A model generated the notes under the pieces. That model was given only the letters and a program-made list of their open reading frames with translations, did not search any database and had not been told where the DNA came from. The translations under genes were made by a program, and so were the position numbers. From positions 21,600 through 85,599 of the forward strand of contig JAFWDQ010000020.1 in the NCBI GenBank assembly GCA_017516065.1: DNA of 64,000 bases. The letters are read 5' to 3'. Positions 18,417-25,979 of this stretch are shown piece after piece. Position 1 is the first letter of the stretch; every line of letters starts with the position of its first letter. This DNA comes from Oscillospiraceae bacterium. GTDB lineage: Bacteria > Bacillota > Clostridia > Oscillospirales > Oscillospiraceae.

Positions 18417-20048
18417 TTACGAGGCGGCGCTCTGATCCGTTTCCGCCGGCAGGGCCCAGGCCCCCTCAAAGCCCCGGATGACGAGAGCCTGTTTGCGCAC
18501 GTCGTAGATGGACTTGAGCGTGCTCTCGGAGACCCAGTAGAAGTAGGGCTTATACTTGTTGCCTATATTGTACGGGTCCGCCACATAGTAGCCGTAGTCG
18601 GCGTTGTAGCCGCACAGCAGCACGATATGGTTGTTGCTCAGCAGCCGCTGGGTCTGTCCCTCGATATTGTAGTAGCGGTAAAAGGGCTTCTGCCAGTACA
18701 GCGTGACGTAGACCGCCACGGGATTGCCGGCCAGCAGCTCGGAGCGGATCTCGAACAGGGAACTGCCGGAGATGTCCGTCACGTTGCCGTAGGCGGAAGC
18801 GAACTCGGCCAGGATCGGCGGATAGATGGTGGTGCGGGTCCGCTTGGTGAGGTCCGGCACATAGGGGGAGCCCACGAATCCCTTGGCGGGATTGGAGGTG
18901 GTCCTGGGCATGGCGTCCAGGAACTGCCGCAGGGTCACGTTTGCAGCGAAGCCCTTGCTCTTCAGGCCCATATATACGCTGACCGCCTCACAGCCCACCG
19001 GGGCGTAGACGGGATAGATCTGGCTGACGTAGGGGACGTCGACGGCGTTTGCCGCCGGCAGGGTGACCACGGCAGGGATGATCTCATAGTTGGTGAGCCG
19101 CAGCAGCACCGCGGCCGCCTCGGCCCGGGTCAGATAGCCGGCGGGATGGTACCCGCCGTCGCTGCTGCCCAGCACGATGCCGTGGAGGGCCAGGACGTTG
19201 ATGTCCTCCCGGGCGGCGGAGCCGGAGATATCCGGGAAAAAGTCCGCGCCGCCGTAGCTCTCACCGGGATAGAAAGCGCCCCGGATGAAGCCGGCGAAGT
19301 CGGCTCTCGTAATGGCCGCGGTGGGATAGAACATATCCGCCGCCGGCAGTGCGCCTGCGGCATAGAGCACGGCCACGTCGTTGTAGGACCAGCGCCACTC
19401 GCCTTCGTCCGCGTAGGGGACCGACGCCGCGGGCTCCGGCGGGTCCGGCATCATCCGCGCGATCAGGGCGGCAGCCTCCTGCCGGGAGACGGCGTGGTCG
19501 GGCCGGAACCGCCCGTCCTCATAGCCCCGGATCACCCCGTGGGCCATCAGGGTGCTGACGATATCGGCGCTCCAGTGGTACTGCACGTCGATGGGCGTCG
19601 GCACCGGCTGCGCCGGGGCCTCCGGCTCCTCTGAGGGGTCGGCTTCCGCGTCCGTATCCTCCGGGGCCGGGCCTTCGGTGTCCGGGCCTTCGGCATCTTC
19701 CGCTTCGGGCTCCGCGTCCTGCGCTTCGCCGCTGTCATCCTCCGGGGCTCCGGCGTCCGTGTCCGCGTCGTCCATGTCCCCGGTTTCCGGAGTTTCGGCG
19801 TCCGTGGTTTCCGCGTCCGCGTCCTCTGCGTCTGAACGTTCGGTATCTGTCTCCCCGCCGTCCGCGATCCCGGCGTCGGCATCCTCCTCGTCCCCGGCCG
19901 CCGTGTCTGCGGGCTCCGCGTCCTCGTTCTGCGCGGCCGCCGGCGGCGACTGCATATCCTCATCTCCTGCCGCCAGCGCCTGAGTCAGATGCAGCGGCAT
20001 CGTCAGGACCAGCAGGACGGCCAGCAGGCGTAAACCCTTGTGTCTCAT
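18417..20048 (-). CDS. secreted SLH-domain protein with a C39-like cysteine peptidase domain
   Basis: A 543-aa exported protein. The start ATG at 20048 follows AGGAGGAG and gives a signal peptide (MRHKGLRLLAVLLVLTMPLHL, cleavage near ALA). Residues ~26-150 are an extremely acidic Asp/Glu/Ala/Thr-rich spacer. Three SLH repeats follow (~160-325; VIRGYEDGRFRPDHAVSRQEAAALIARM is the clearest). The last ~190 residues resemble the peptidase C39-like family: DVPYVSQIYPVYAPVGC with C353 as the candidate nucleophile, H474 in NNHIVLLCGY and D491 in VADPYN completing a Cys-His-Asp triad. Such proteins are probably cell-surface proteases or hydrolases; the substrate is unknown. The in-frame extension upstream of ATG lacks a ribosome site. 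Confidence 0.88.
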   Translation of the reverse strand: MRHKGLRLLAVLLVLTMPLHLTQALAAGDEDMQSPPAAAQNEDAEPADTAAGDEEDADAGIADGGETDTERSDAEDADAETTDAETPETGDMDDADTDAGAPEDDSGEAQDAEPEAEDAEGPDTEGPAPEDTDAEADPSEEPEAPAQPVPTPIDVQYHWSADIVSTLMAHGVIRGYEDGRFRPDHAVSRQEAAALIARMMPDPPEPAASVPYADEGEWRWSYNDVAVLYAAGALPAADMFYPTAAITRADFAGFIRGAFYPGESYGGADFFPDISGSAAREDINVLALHGIVLGSSDGGYHPAGYLTRAEAAAVLLRLTNYEIIPAVVTLPAANAVDVPYVSQIYPVYAPVGCEAVSVYMGLKSKGFAANVTLRQFLDAMPRTTSNPAKGFVGSPYVPDLTKRTRTTIYPPILAEFASAYGNVTDISGSSLFEIRSELLAGNPVAVYVTLYWQKPFYRYYNIEGQTQRLLSNNHIVLLCGYNADYGYYVADPYNIGNKYKPYFYWVSESTLKSIYDVRKQALVIRGFEGAWALPAETDQSAAS

Positions 20049-20161
20049 GCGAAATCTCCTCCTGCCCGCGGGACTCGCGGACCTTTTTATTGTACTCTTC
20101 CACGGCCCGGGAAGCAAGGAATTTCGACCGGAAACTTCAGAATTTATTCAAAAAATGATGC

Positions 20162-20190
20162 GTGACAGGCCGACGTTTTCGGAGTATAAT
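20162..20190 (+). promoter_or_regulatory. promoter for the Fe-S protein-lgt-thpR operon
   Basis: GTGACA, 17-bp spacer, TATAAT; 35 bp before the ATG at 20226, followed by the ribosome site GAGGAGGA. Confidence 0.8.
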
Positions 20191-20225
20191 AAAAAACCAA
20201 GACGGATCCGAGGAGGACCGAAGTT

Positions 20226-21074
20226 ATGCAAGCCTTTTTTGCTCATTATCAGGTGCCCGCCTACGCCTACCGGGCAGCGCCGGAGATGGTGTCGCCGGAG
20301 GAGCTGCGGCTCATCGAGGCGTTCCTGGCCGGACAGGTCTTCACCGTCTCCGAGGCCGCCGCCGCGCTGGCCGTGACGGAGGAGGAGGCTCTGGCCCTGC
20401 TTTGCACCGCCTACCGGCGTACGGTGGTGGACCGGGCCGGGGACGGCTGGGTCATTACGGATTTCTACACCCGCTTCTTCGCCTTCTGCCGGGAGTATCC
20501 CGACACCTGGCGGGGGATGGACCGGTCTGTCCGGGCCACCCTCAGCGAGTGGGCGTTGGAGGAATATATCGTCAAGCGGCGGCTCCACACCGCTGAGCCC
20601 AACCGCCGGGACGCGGTGCTGTCTCTGGAGGAGGCCCTGGCCCTGCTCCGGGAGCAGGAAAGCGTCGGCGTCGCCGGCTGTCTCTGCCGCCCGGTGTTCG
20701 ATACCTGCAGTCACAGCCGGGAGAGCTGTTTTTCCTTCGGCGACGGCCCCAACACCGATCTGGACCGGGGCGTCGCCCGGCGGCTGACGCCGGAGGAGGC
20801 GGAAACGCTGGTCCGGGACCTGTACGCCGAGGGCCTGATCCTGACCCGGCGGGGGGATGAGGGCCTGTGCGCCTGCTGCGGAGACTGCTGTCTCGACTAC
20901 CGGGCCGCGGACCGGATGGGGATGCTGGGCGAGTGGCCGGAGGCCCCCCGGGTCGCCGTGTCCGGACCCGGCGGCGGCTGTCCCCTGGATGCGGCGGACC
21001 CGGACACCGGCGCAGTGGACCCGGACCGGTGCGTGGGCTGCGGCCTGTGCGGCCGGCCCCTGAAGGATCGCTGA
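20226..21074 (+). CDS. cysteine-rich iron-sulfur protein with N-terminal winged-helix-like region
   Basis: A 282-aa protein. Residues ~20-85 read as a winged-helix-like domain (EELRLIEAFLAGQVFTVSEAAAALAVTEEEALALL... then GWVITDFY). The C-terminal half carries many cysteines: GCLCRPVFDTCSHSRESC (~153-170), GLCACCGDCC (~218-227), GGGCPLD, and a ferredoxin-like ending DPDRCVGCGLCGRPL. At least one 4Fe-4S cluster is likely, although the last set lacks the usual fourth Cys-Pro. It resembles annotated 4Fe-4S proteins of anaerobes without a known job; a redox-responsive or electron-transfer role is inference. First gene of an operon with lgt (12 bp gap). Confidence 0.65.
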   Translation: MQAFFAHYQVPAYAYRAAPEMVSPEELRLIEAFLAGQVFTVSEAAAALAVTEEEALALLCTAYRRTVVDRAGDGWVITDFYTRFFAFCREYPDTWRGMDRSVRATLSEWALEEYIVKRRLHTAEPNRRDAVLSLEEALALLREQESVGVAGCLCRPVFDTCSHSRESCFSFGDGPNTDLDRGVARRLTPEEAETLVRDLYAEGLILTRRGDEGLCACCGDCCLDYRAADRMGMLGEWPEAPRVAVSGPGGGCPLDAADPDTGAVDPDRCVGCGLCGRPLKDR

Positions 21075-21086
21075 CGGAGGAAGATC

Positions 21087-21872
21087 ATGCACAACGAATT
21101 GTTTTCCATCGGCGGCGTCACCGTCTACGCCTACGGCCTGATGATCGCCCTGGGCATCATCGTAGGCGTTATCGTGGCGGAAAGACGGGCCAGACCCCGG
21201 GGGCTGTCCTCGGACAAGGTGTACTCCATCGTGATCATCCTGGTGATCTTCGGTGTCATCGGCTCGAAGCTGCTGTACTGCCTGTTCCACCTTCCGGAGG
21301 TCCGGGCGTATCCCCGTCTGCTCGTCAGCACGGACGGCTTTGTGATCTACGGCGGCATCATCCTGGCCCTGCTGGCTCTGTTCGTCTACTGTCGGGCCTC
21401 CCGGGTGAATTTCGGAGATTATTTCGACCTGCTCACGCCCTCTCTGGCCCTGGGCCAGATCTTCGGCCGGGTGGGCTGTCTGATGGCGGGCTGCTGCTAC
21501 GGCCATGAGACGGCCTCGGCCTTCCATCTGATCTTCCCGGAGGACAGTCTGGCACCGTCGGGCGTTCCCCTGTGGCCCACGCAGCCGGTGTCCGCCGTGG
21601 GGAATGTGGTCATCGCCGTCATTCTGTTCCGCTTTGCCCGGAAGCCCCGGCCCCGGGGCGCCGTGGGCCTGCTGTACTTCCTGCTCTACGGCGTCGGGCG
21701 CTTCGTCATCGAGTTTTTCCGGGCGGACACCCAGAACTCCGTGGGGGACCTGCGCATGGCCCAGGTGATCTCCGCCTGCCTGGCGGTGATCTCGGCGCTG
21801 CTGCTGTGGCTGGTGTATCACAGGGCCGGGAAGGGATCCCGGCCCGGGACGGAAACGGGGGGTGCCGCATGA
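21087..21872 (+). CDS. lgt: prolipoprotein diacylglyceryl transferase
   Basis: A 261-aa membrane enzyme that transfers diacylglycerol from phosphatidylglycerol to the lipobox cysteine of prolipoproteins. It has six to seven transmembrane segments. The Lgt signature region is GQIFGRVGCLMAGCCYG, a Cys-rich clostridial variant of the usual GRxGNFxNxE motif, and YGVGRFVIEFFRAD supplies the conserved Arg/Glu near the C-terminus. The ATG follows GGAGGAAG. The stop overlaps the next gene (ATGA). Confidence 0.93.
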   Translation: MHNELFSIGGVTVYAYGLMIALGIIVGVIVAERRARPRGLSSDKVYSIVIILVIFGVIGSKLLYCLFHLPEVRAYPRLLVSTDGFVIYGGIILALLALFVYCRASRVNFGDYFDLLTPSLALGQIFGRVGCLMAGCCYGHETASAFHLIFPEDSLAPSGVPLWPTQPVSAVGNVVIAVILFRFARKPRPRGAVGLLYFLLYGVGRFVIEFFRADTQNSVGDLRMAQVISACLAVISALLLWLVYHRAGKGSRPGTETGGAA

Positions 21873-22396
21873 GACTGTTCGTGGCGCTGCTGTTCCCGGA
21901 GACGGTGAAGGACGCCCTGCGGGACGCGGCACTGGAATTAAAGGACCACGCCTCTTACGGCGTGTTCTCCCGCCGGGAGAATTTTCACCTGACCCTGTCC
22001 TTCCTCGGCGAGGTCCGGGACCCCCGGCCCGTAAAGCGGGCCATGGCGGCGGCGGCGGCGGGGGCCGTGCCCTTCGACCTGGAGCTGGACCGGCCGGGCC
22101 GGTTCCGCCGGCAGGGCGGCGATATCTGGTGGGTGGGGCTCAAAACCGCGCCGGAGCTGACGGAACTGCACCGTCGGCTCAGCGACGCCCTGCAGACCGA
22201 GGGCTTTCCCGGCGAGGACCGGGCCTTCCGGCCCCATGTGACCCTGGGGCGTCAGGTGACGCTGACGGACCCGGCGTTCCGGCTGCAGGTGCCCGGGCTC
22301 ACGATCCCGGCCCGGGAGATCTGCCTCATGCGCTCCCAGCGGCTTCAGGGCGTGCTGACCTACACCTGCCTCCACCGGGAACCGTTACAGGGATAA
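21869..22396 (+). CDS. thpR: RNA 2',3'-cyclic phosphodiesterase (2H/LigT family)
   Basis: A 175-aa 2H phosphoesterase. The two catalytic HxTx motifs are HLTLSF (~41-46) and HVTLGR (~124-129), with the family start MRLFVALLFPE. In other bacteria the enzyme hydrolyses RNA 2',3'-cyclic phosphate ends to 2'-phosphates and can ligate tRNA halves in vitro. The start overlaps the lgt stop codon by 4 bp, so translation is probably coupled; the preceding GGGGGGTG may act as ribosome site. A bidirectional terminator follows. Confidence 0.92.
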   Translation: MRLFVALLFPETVKDALRDAALELKDHASYGVFSRRENFHLTLSFLGEVRDPRPVKRAMAAAAAGAVPFDLELDRPGRFRRQGGDIWWVGLKTAPELTELHRRLSDALQTEGFPGEDRAFRPHVTLGRQVTLTDPAFRLQVPGLTIPAREICLMRSQRLQGVLTYTCLHREPLQG

Positions 22397-22430
22397 AAAA
22401 AGGACGCACGACAGTGCGTCCTTTTTCTTT
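22395..22430. terminator. bidirectional terminator between thpR and sleB
   Basis: A-run, 9-bp stem AGGACGCAC / GTGCGTCCT with a 4-nt loop, then a T-run; usable in both directions by the two converging genes. Confidence 0.9.
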
Positions 22431-22483
22431 TTGGGAAGGGGCAGCCGGAGCCGAACAGAACGCCCGCCCCGGCGCCCGTGGAT

Positions 22484-23143
22484 TCAGGAACAGAACCGGT
22501 GCTTCCCGATGACGGTGATCAGGGGCCGGCTCCAGATCCAGCCGCTGGTAGCGGTGGCGGGATTAAAGTAGTAGATGGCGCCGCCGGAGGGATCGGAGCC
22601 GTTGAGGGCGTCCCGGGCGGCGCGCCAGGCGGAGTCCGCCACCGGCTGCCAGGCCTGGCCGTCGGACAGGCAGGTGAAGGCCCCGGGCTGGTAGATCACG
22701 CCGTAGACGGTGTTGGGGAAGGAGGGATGCTCCACCCGGTTGAGGATCACCGCTCCCACGGCCACCTGCCCGGCGTAGGGCTCCCCCCGGGCCTCGGCGG
22801 AGATGATCCGGGCCAGCAGGGCCAGCTCGTTGTCGGATGCGGCGGCGGCGTTGGAGGCGGCGCTCCGGATCCCCATGGCCGCCAGAGTCCGGGGCCCGGC
22901 CACGCCGTCCGCCGTCAGGCCGTTGTTCGTCTGGAACCGCCGGACCGCGGCCTCCGTCCGGCTGCCGTAGACGCCGTCCGCTGGTCCGGGATCGTAGCCC
23001 CAGCCGCGCAGCACCGTCTGGATCTGCCGCACCGTCTCGCCCCGGGACCCCACGCCGTAGGACGCCGCCAGCACCGGCAGCAGCATAAGATGGAGGCAGA
23101 GCGCTGCCGCCGCCAGCAGCAGGAGCAGCCGTTTTCGGTCCAT
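22484..23143 (-). CDS. sleB: spore cortex-lytic enzyme SleB-like (peptidoglycan-binding + hydrolase_2)
   Basis: A 219-aa secreted lytic enzyme. The signal peptide (RLLLLLAAAALCLHLMLLPVLA) is followed by a peptidoglycan-binding-1 domain (SRGETVRQIQTVLRGWGYDPGPADGVYGSRTEAAVRRFQ, ~33-90) and a SleB/CwlJ hydrolase domain (ELALLARIISAEARGEPYAGQVAVGAVILNRV to IYYFNPATATSGWIWSR), with the candidate catalytic Glu in ISAEARGE. In spore-formers it degrades cortex peptidoglycan at germination, so its presence indicates an endospore-forming lineage. Length is shorter than B. subtilis SleB (~300 aa) but similar to clostridial forms. The start has GGGAGGA upstream and a sigma-G-like promoter. Confidence 0.92.
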   Translation of the reverse strand: MDRKRLLLLLAAAALCLHLMLLPVLAASYGVGSRGETVRQIQTVLRGWGYDPGPADGVYGSRTEAAVRRFQTNNGLTADGVAGPRTLAAMGIRSAASNAAAASDNELALLARIISAEARGEPYAGQVAVGAVILNRVEHPSFPNTVYGVIYQPGAFTCLSDGQAWQPVADSAWRAARDALNGSDPSGGAIYYFNPATATSGWIWSRPLITVIGKHRFCS

Positions 23144-23171
23144 TGTGAGTCCTCCCGTGTCGTTTTCCGGC

Positions 23172-23200
23172 AGTATGCCCCGGGGAAAGCCGGATCATAC
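23172..23200 (-). promoter_or_regulatory. candidate sigma-G (forespore) promoter of sleB
   Basis: On the minus strand: GTATG, 18-bp gap, CATACTG, close to the B. subtilis sigma-G pattern GHATR-N17/18-CATNHTA (the last base differs). It lies 29 bp from the start codon, and SleB is a known sigma-G target elsewhere. Confidence 0.5.
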
Positions 23201-23242
23201 GGGCCCGGCGGCGGTATTTTCTGCCAAAACATGAAAATCGTC

Positions 23243-23271
23243 TTGTATTTTTTGCCGGAATGTGATAACAT
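23243..23271 (+). promoter_or_regulatory. candidate promoter for the small membrane protein
   Basis: TTGTAT, 17-bp spacer, TAACAT, 28 bp upstream of the ATG at 23300; a weak match. Confidence 0.45.
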
Positions 23272-23299
23272 ACCCGTGAAAGAAAGGAGCTGCTGCCCA

Positions 23300-23587
23300 A
23301 TGACGAAACGTGCTACCGACATCGTTGCCTATCTTACCCTGATCGGGCTGATCATCGCCTTTGTGATCGGCGACCACGTCAATTCCAAATTCCATCTCAA
23401 CCAGGCCCTGGTCCTGTTTTTGGCCTTTGTGGTGACCGGTATCATCAGCGCGCTGCCGCTCCTTCACTGGATCGGCCGCATCCTGTCCATCATCGTGTTC
23501 GTGCTGTGGCTCATCGGCCTGATCCGGGCCATCGGCGGGAACGAGGAGCCCATCCCCATCCTGGGCAAGCTCCAGCTGCTGAAGTAA
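23300..23587 (+). CDS. small membrane protein, Tic20/DUF4870-like
   Basis: A 95-aa protein with three hydrophobic segments (VAYLTLIGLIIAFVIG; LVLFLAFVVTGIISALPLL; ILSIIVFVLWLIGLIRAI). The pattern of KFHLNQALVLF after the first helix and a C-terminus like EEPIPILGKLQLLK matches the small DUF4870/Tic20-like proteins of Firmicutes, which show HxNQ..LF and a PLPLIGKI-type ending. The function of that family is unknown. The start is supported by AGAAAGGAGC upstream. It is divergent from sleB and followed by a terminator. Confidence 0.65.
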   Translation: MTKRATDIVAYLTLIGLIIAFVIGDHVNSKFHLNQALVLFLAFVVTGIISALPLLHWIGRILSIIVFVLWLIGLIRAIGGNEEPIPILGKLQLLK

Positions 23588-23599
23588 AAAAACGCACCT

Positions 23600-23628
23600 C
23601 GCCCCGCCGGACCGGCGGGGCGTTTTTT
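23600..23628 (+). terminator. intrinsic terminator after small membrane protein
   Basis: Stem CGCCCCGCC / GGCGGGGCG with a 5-nt loop, then six T residues, 13 bp after the stop. Confidence 0.92.
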
Positions 23629-23774
23629 CGCCCGTAGACAAAGCCTCGCAGCGTTCCGCGCCCGCAGGCGCGGAATAGGATTGAAATCTGTTTTTTCCGG
23701 GGGCATGTATCACGGAAAAAACACATCTCGGCCTGCAAACGTGCGCTTTGCGTGCGCTGCAGCGGGCCGCAGCT

Positions 23775-23815
23775 TTTTCAAATCAAAGCCCAGCGAAGCG
23801 GGTTTGATTTGAAAA
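23775..23815. repeat. 41-bp inverted repeat upstream of the thrS promoter
   Basis: Perfect 13-bp arms TTTTCAAATCAAA / TTTGATTTGAAAA separated by 15 bp that can extend the stem by a CCC/GGG pairing. The rest of 23629-23824 contains no gene that I can see, only a short GC-rich inverted repeat (GCGTTCCGCGCCCGCAGGCG region) after the terminator. Confidence 0.7.
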
Positions 23816-23824
23816 GGCCCGCCC

Positions 23825-23853
23825 TTGACAAGGGGCGGGGAATGGATTATAAT
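23825..23853 (+). promoter_or_regulatory. consensus promoter for thrS
   Basis: Perfect TTGACA, 17-bp spacer, perfect TATAAT; the transcription start is expected near 23860, at the head of the T-box leader. Confidence 0.93.
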
Positions 23854-23857
23854 TTGC

Positions 23858-24107
23858 CAGTAAAGCGTTGATGGGGAGCGCCGCCCGGGCGCCCGTCCCG
23901 CCAGAGAGACGCCGCCGCGGCTGGAAGCGGCGTCGGGGACGACAGGGCAGGCGTACCGCCCCGGAGCGCCCCCAATCCGGGCCGTCCGCGCCGCGTTAAG
24001 GCGTCTATGAGCGGCGGACGTTCTGCGTCCGCAAACAGGGTGGGACCGTGGTCTGCCGATCGGCAGCTCACCCCTGTATGATTCTGATACAGGGGCGGGC
24101 TGTATTT
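23858..24107 (+). promoter_or_regulatory. T-box riboswitch (threonine) with intrinsic terminator
   Basis: A 250-nt leader between a consensus promoter and thrS. The T-box sequence itself is AGGGTGGGACCGTGG at 24037-24051, one or two bases from the family consensus that pairs with the tRNA acceptor end. It is followed by a terminator: a stem with CCCCTGTAT / ATACAGGGG (24071-24079 / 24087-24095) extended by GCAGCTC-type pairing, then TATTTTTT. Upstream, CAGAGAGAC and GGCTGGAAG (~23900-23930) look like the distal Stem I motifs. An ACC triplet at 23955-23957 is a plausible threonine specifier, but I could not fold Stem I to confirm it. Uncharged tRNA-Thr would favour the antiterminator and switch thrS on. 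Confidence 0.9.
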
Positions 24108-24133
24108 TTTCGCCCCGGACAAGGAGGAAAACC

Positions 24134-25882
24134 ATGGCTGCAAACGAACTGTACACCTTTGAGAACAAAGAATACCGGGATTCCTACCGCCACACGACCA
24201 GCCATATCATGGCCCAGGCCATCAAGCGGCTGTATCCCAACACGAAATTCGCCATCGGTCCCGCCATTGAGGACGGCTTCTACTACGATCTGGACTCCGA
24301 CGTCACCTTTACGCCGGAGCATCTGGCGGACATCGAGGCGGAGATGCGGAAGATCTGCAAGGAAAAGCTGAAGCTGGAGCGGTTCGAGCTGTCCCGGGAA
24401 GAGGCGCTGGAGTTCATGAAGGACGAGCCGTACAAGGTGGAGCTGATCAACGATCTGCCGGAGGACGCCGTCATCAGCTTCTACCGCCAGGGCGAGTTCA
24501 CCGACCTGTGCGCCGGTCCCCACGTGGACTCCACCGGCCGGATCAAGGGCAACGGCATCAAGCTGATGAACGTCACCGGCGCCTACTGGCGGGGCGATTC
24601 CTCCCGGAAGATGCTCCAGCGGATCTACGGCACCTGCTTCCCCTCCAAGACGGAGCTGGATGCCTATCTGACCCGCCTGGAGGAGGCGAAGAAGCGGGAC
24701 CACCGGAAGCTGGGCCGTGAGCTGGGCCTGTATATGCTCCAGGATGAGGGCCCGGGCTTCCCCTTCTTCCTGCCCAAGGGCATGGTGCTGAAGAATACGC
24801 TCATCGACTACTGGCGTGAGGTCCACAAGCGCTACGGCTATGTGGAGATCAGCACCCCCATGATCCTCAACCGGCAGCTGTGGGAGCGCAGCGGCCACTG
24901 GTTCCACTACAAGGAGAACATGTACACCACCGTCATCGATGAGGAGGACTTTGCCATCAAGCCCATGAACTGTCCCGGCGGTATGCTGGTCTACAAGTCC
25001 GAGCCCCACTCCTATCGGGATCTCCCCATGCGGGTGGGGGAGCTGGGCCTTGTCCACCGTCATGAGCTCTCCGGCGCCCTCCACGGTCTGTTCCGGGTCC
25101 GCTGCTTCACCCAGGACGATGCCCACATTTTCATGACCCGGGAGCAGATGAAGGATGAGATCAAGGGCGTGGTGCGGCTGTTCGACGAGGTCTACTCTCT
25201 CTTCGGCCTGCCCTATCAGATCGAGCTGTCCACCATGCCGGAGGACCATATCGGTACCATCGAGGAATGGGAGGAGAACCAGAACATCCTCAAGGACGCC
25301 ATCCGGGAGATGGGAAAGGACTATGTCATCAACGAGGGCGACGGCGCGTTCTACGGCCCCAAGCTGGACTTCCATCTGGAGGACAGTCTGGGCCGGACCT
25401 GGCAGTGCGGCACCGTCCAGCTGGACAGTCAGCTGCCGGAACGCTTTGAGCTGGAGTACACCGGCGCCGACGGCGAGAAGCACCGTCCCGTCATGATCCA
25501 CCGGGTGGTCTTCGGGTCCATCGAGCGGTTCATCGGCGTCATCACGGAGCACTTCGCCGGCGCATTCCCCACATGGCTGGCTCCGGTGCAGGTGAAGGTG
25601 CTGCCCATTACGGACCGCTGTCAGGACTATGCCGAGCAGGTGGCGCAGCAGCTGGATGCCCGGGGCATCCGGGTGGAGACGGACCTGCGCAGCGAGAAGA
25701 TCGGCTACAAGATCCGCGAGGCCCAGCTCCAGAAGGTCCCCTACATGCTGGTGGTGGGCGACAAGGAAGTGGAAGCCGGCACCGTGGCGGTCCGCAGCCG
25801 CAGCGACGGCGACCTGGGCGCCATGGCTTTGGCGGACTTCGCTGAGCGCGTTGCGGAGGAGATCGAGAGCAAGGCCCGGTAA
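24134..25882 (+). CDS. thrS: threonyl-tRNA synthetase lacking the N-terminal TGS domain
   Basis: A 582-aa class II synthetase; typical bacterial ThrRS is ~640 aa and begins with a TGS domain. Here the protein starts directly at the N2 editing domain (HTTSHIMAQAIKRLYP with the HxxxH pair; EFTDLCAGPHVDSTGRIK). The catalytic core has the zinc ligands C280 (MNCPGGM), H331 (DDAHIF) and H456 (MIHRVVFG), and the C-terminal anticodon-binding domain starts near residue 480. The ATG follows AAGGAGG and lies 27 bases after the T-box terminator, so no TGS-coding sequence can be upstream. Controlled by the T-box. Confidence 0.97.
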   Translation: MAANELYTFENKEYRDSYRHTTSHIMAQAIKRLYPNTKFAIGPAIEDGFYYDLDSDVTFTPEHLADIEAEMRKICKEKLKLERFELSREEALEFMKDEPYKVELINDLPEDAVISFYRQGEFTDLCAGPHVDSTGRIKGNGIKLMNVTGAYWRGDSSRKMLQRIYGTCFPSKTELDAYLTRLEEAKKRDHRKLGRELGLYMLQDEGPGFPFFLPKGMVLKNTLIDYWREVHKRYGYVEISTPMILNRQLWERSGHWFHYKENMYTTVIDEEDFAIKPMNCPGGMLVYKSEPHSYRDLPMRVGELGLVHRHELSGALHGLFRVRCFTQDDAHIFMTREQMKDEIKGVVRLFDEVYSLFGLPYQIELSTMPEDHIGTIEEWEENQNILKDAIREMGKDYVINEGDGAFYGPKLDFHLEDSLGRTWQCGTVQLDSQLPERFELEYTGADGEKHRPVMIHRVVFGSIERFIGVITEHFAGAFPTWLAPVQVKVLPITDRCQDYAEQVAQQLDARGIRVETDLRSEKIGYKIREAQLQKVPYMLVVGDKEVEAGTVAVRSRSDGDLGAMALADFAERVAEEIESKAR

Positions 25883-25896
25883 ATACAAAAGACAGA

Positions 25897-25930
25897 CAGT
25901 GCGCCGCAGAAGTGCGGCGCACTGTTTTTT
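25897..25930 (+). terminator. intrinsic terminator after thrS
   Basis: Perfect 12-bp stem CAGTGCGCCGCA / TGCGGCGCACTG with a GAAG loop, then six T residues. Confidence 0.94.
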
Positions 25931-25979
25931 GCGGAGAGTGTATTTCGAAGGGCATTCTGGCCTGTTTGACTGCGAAAGA

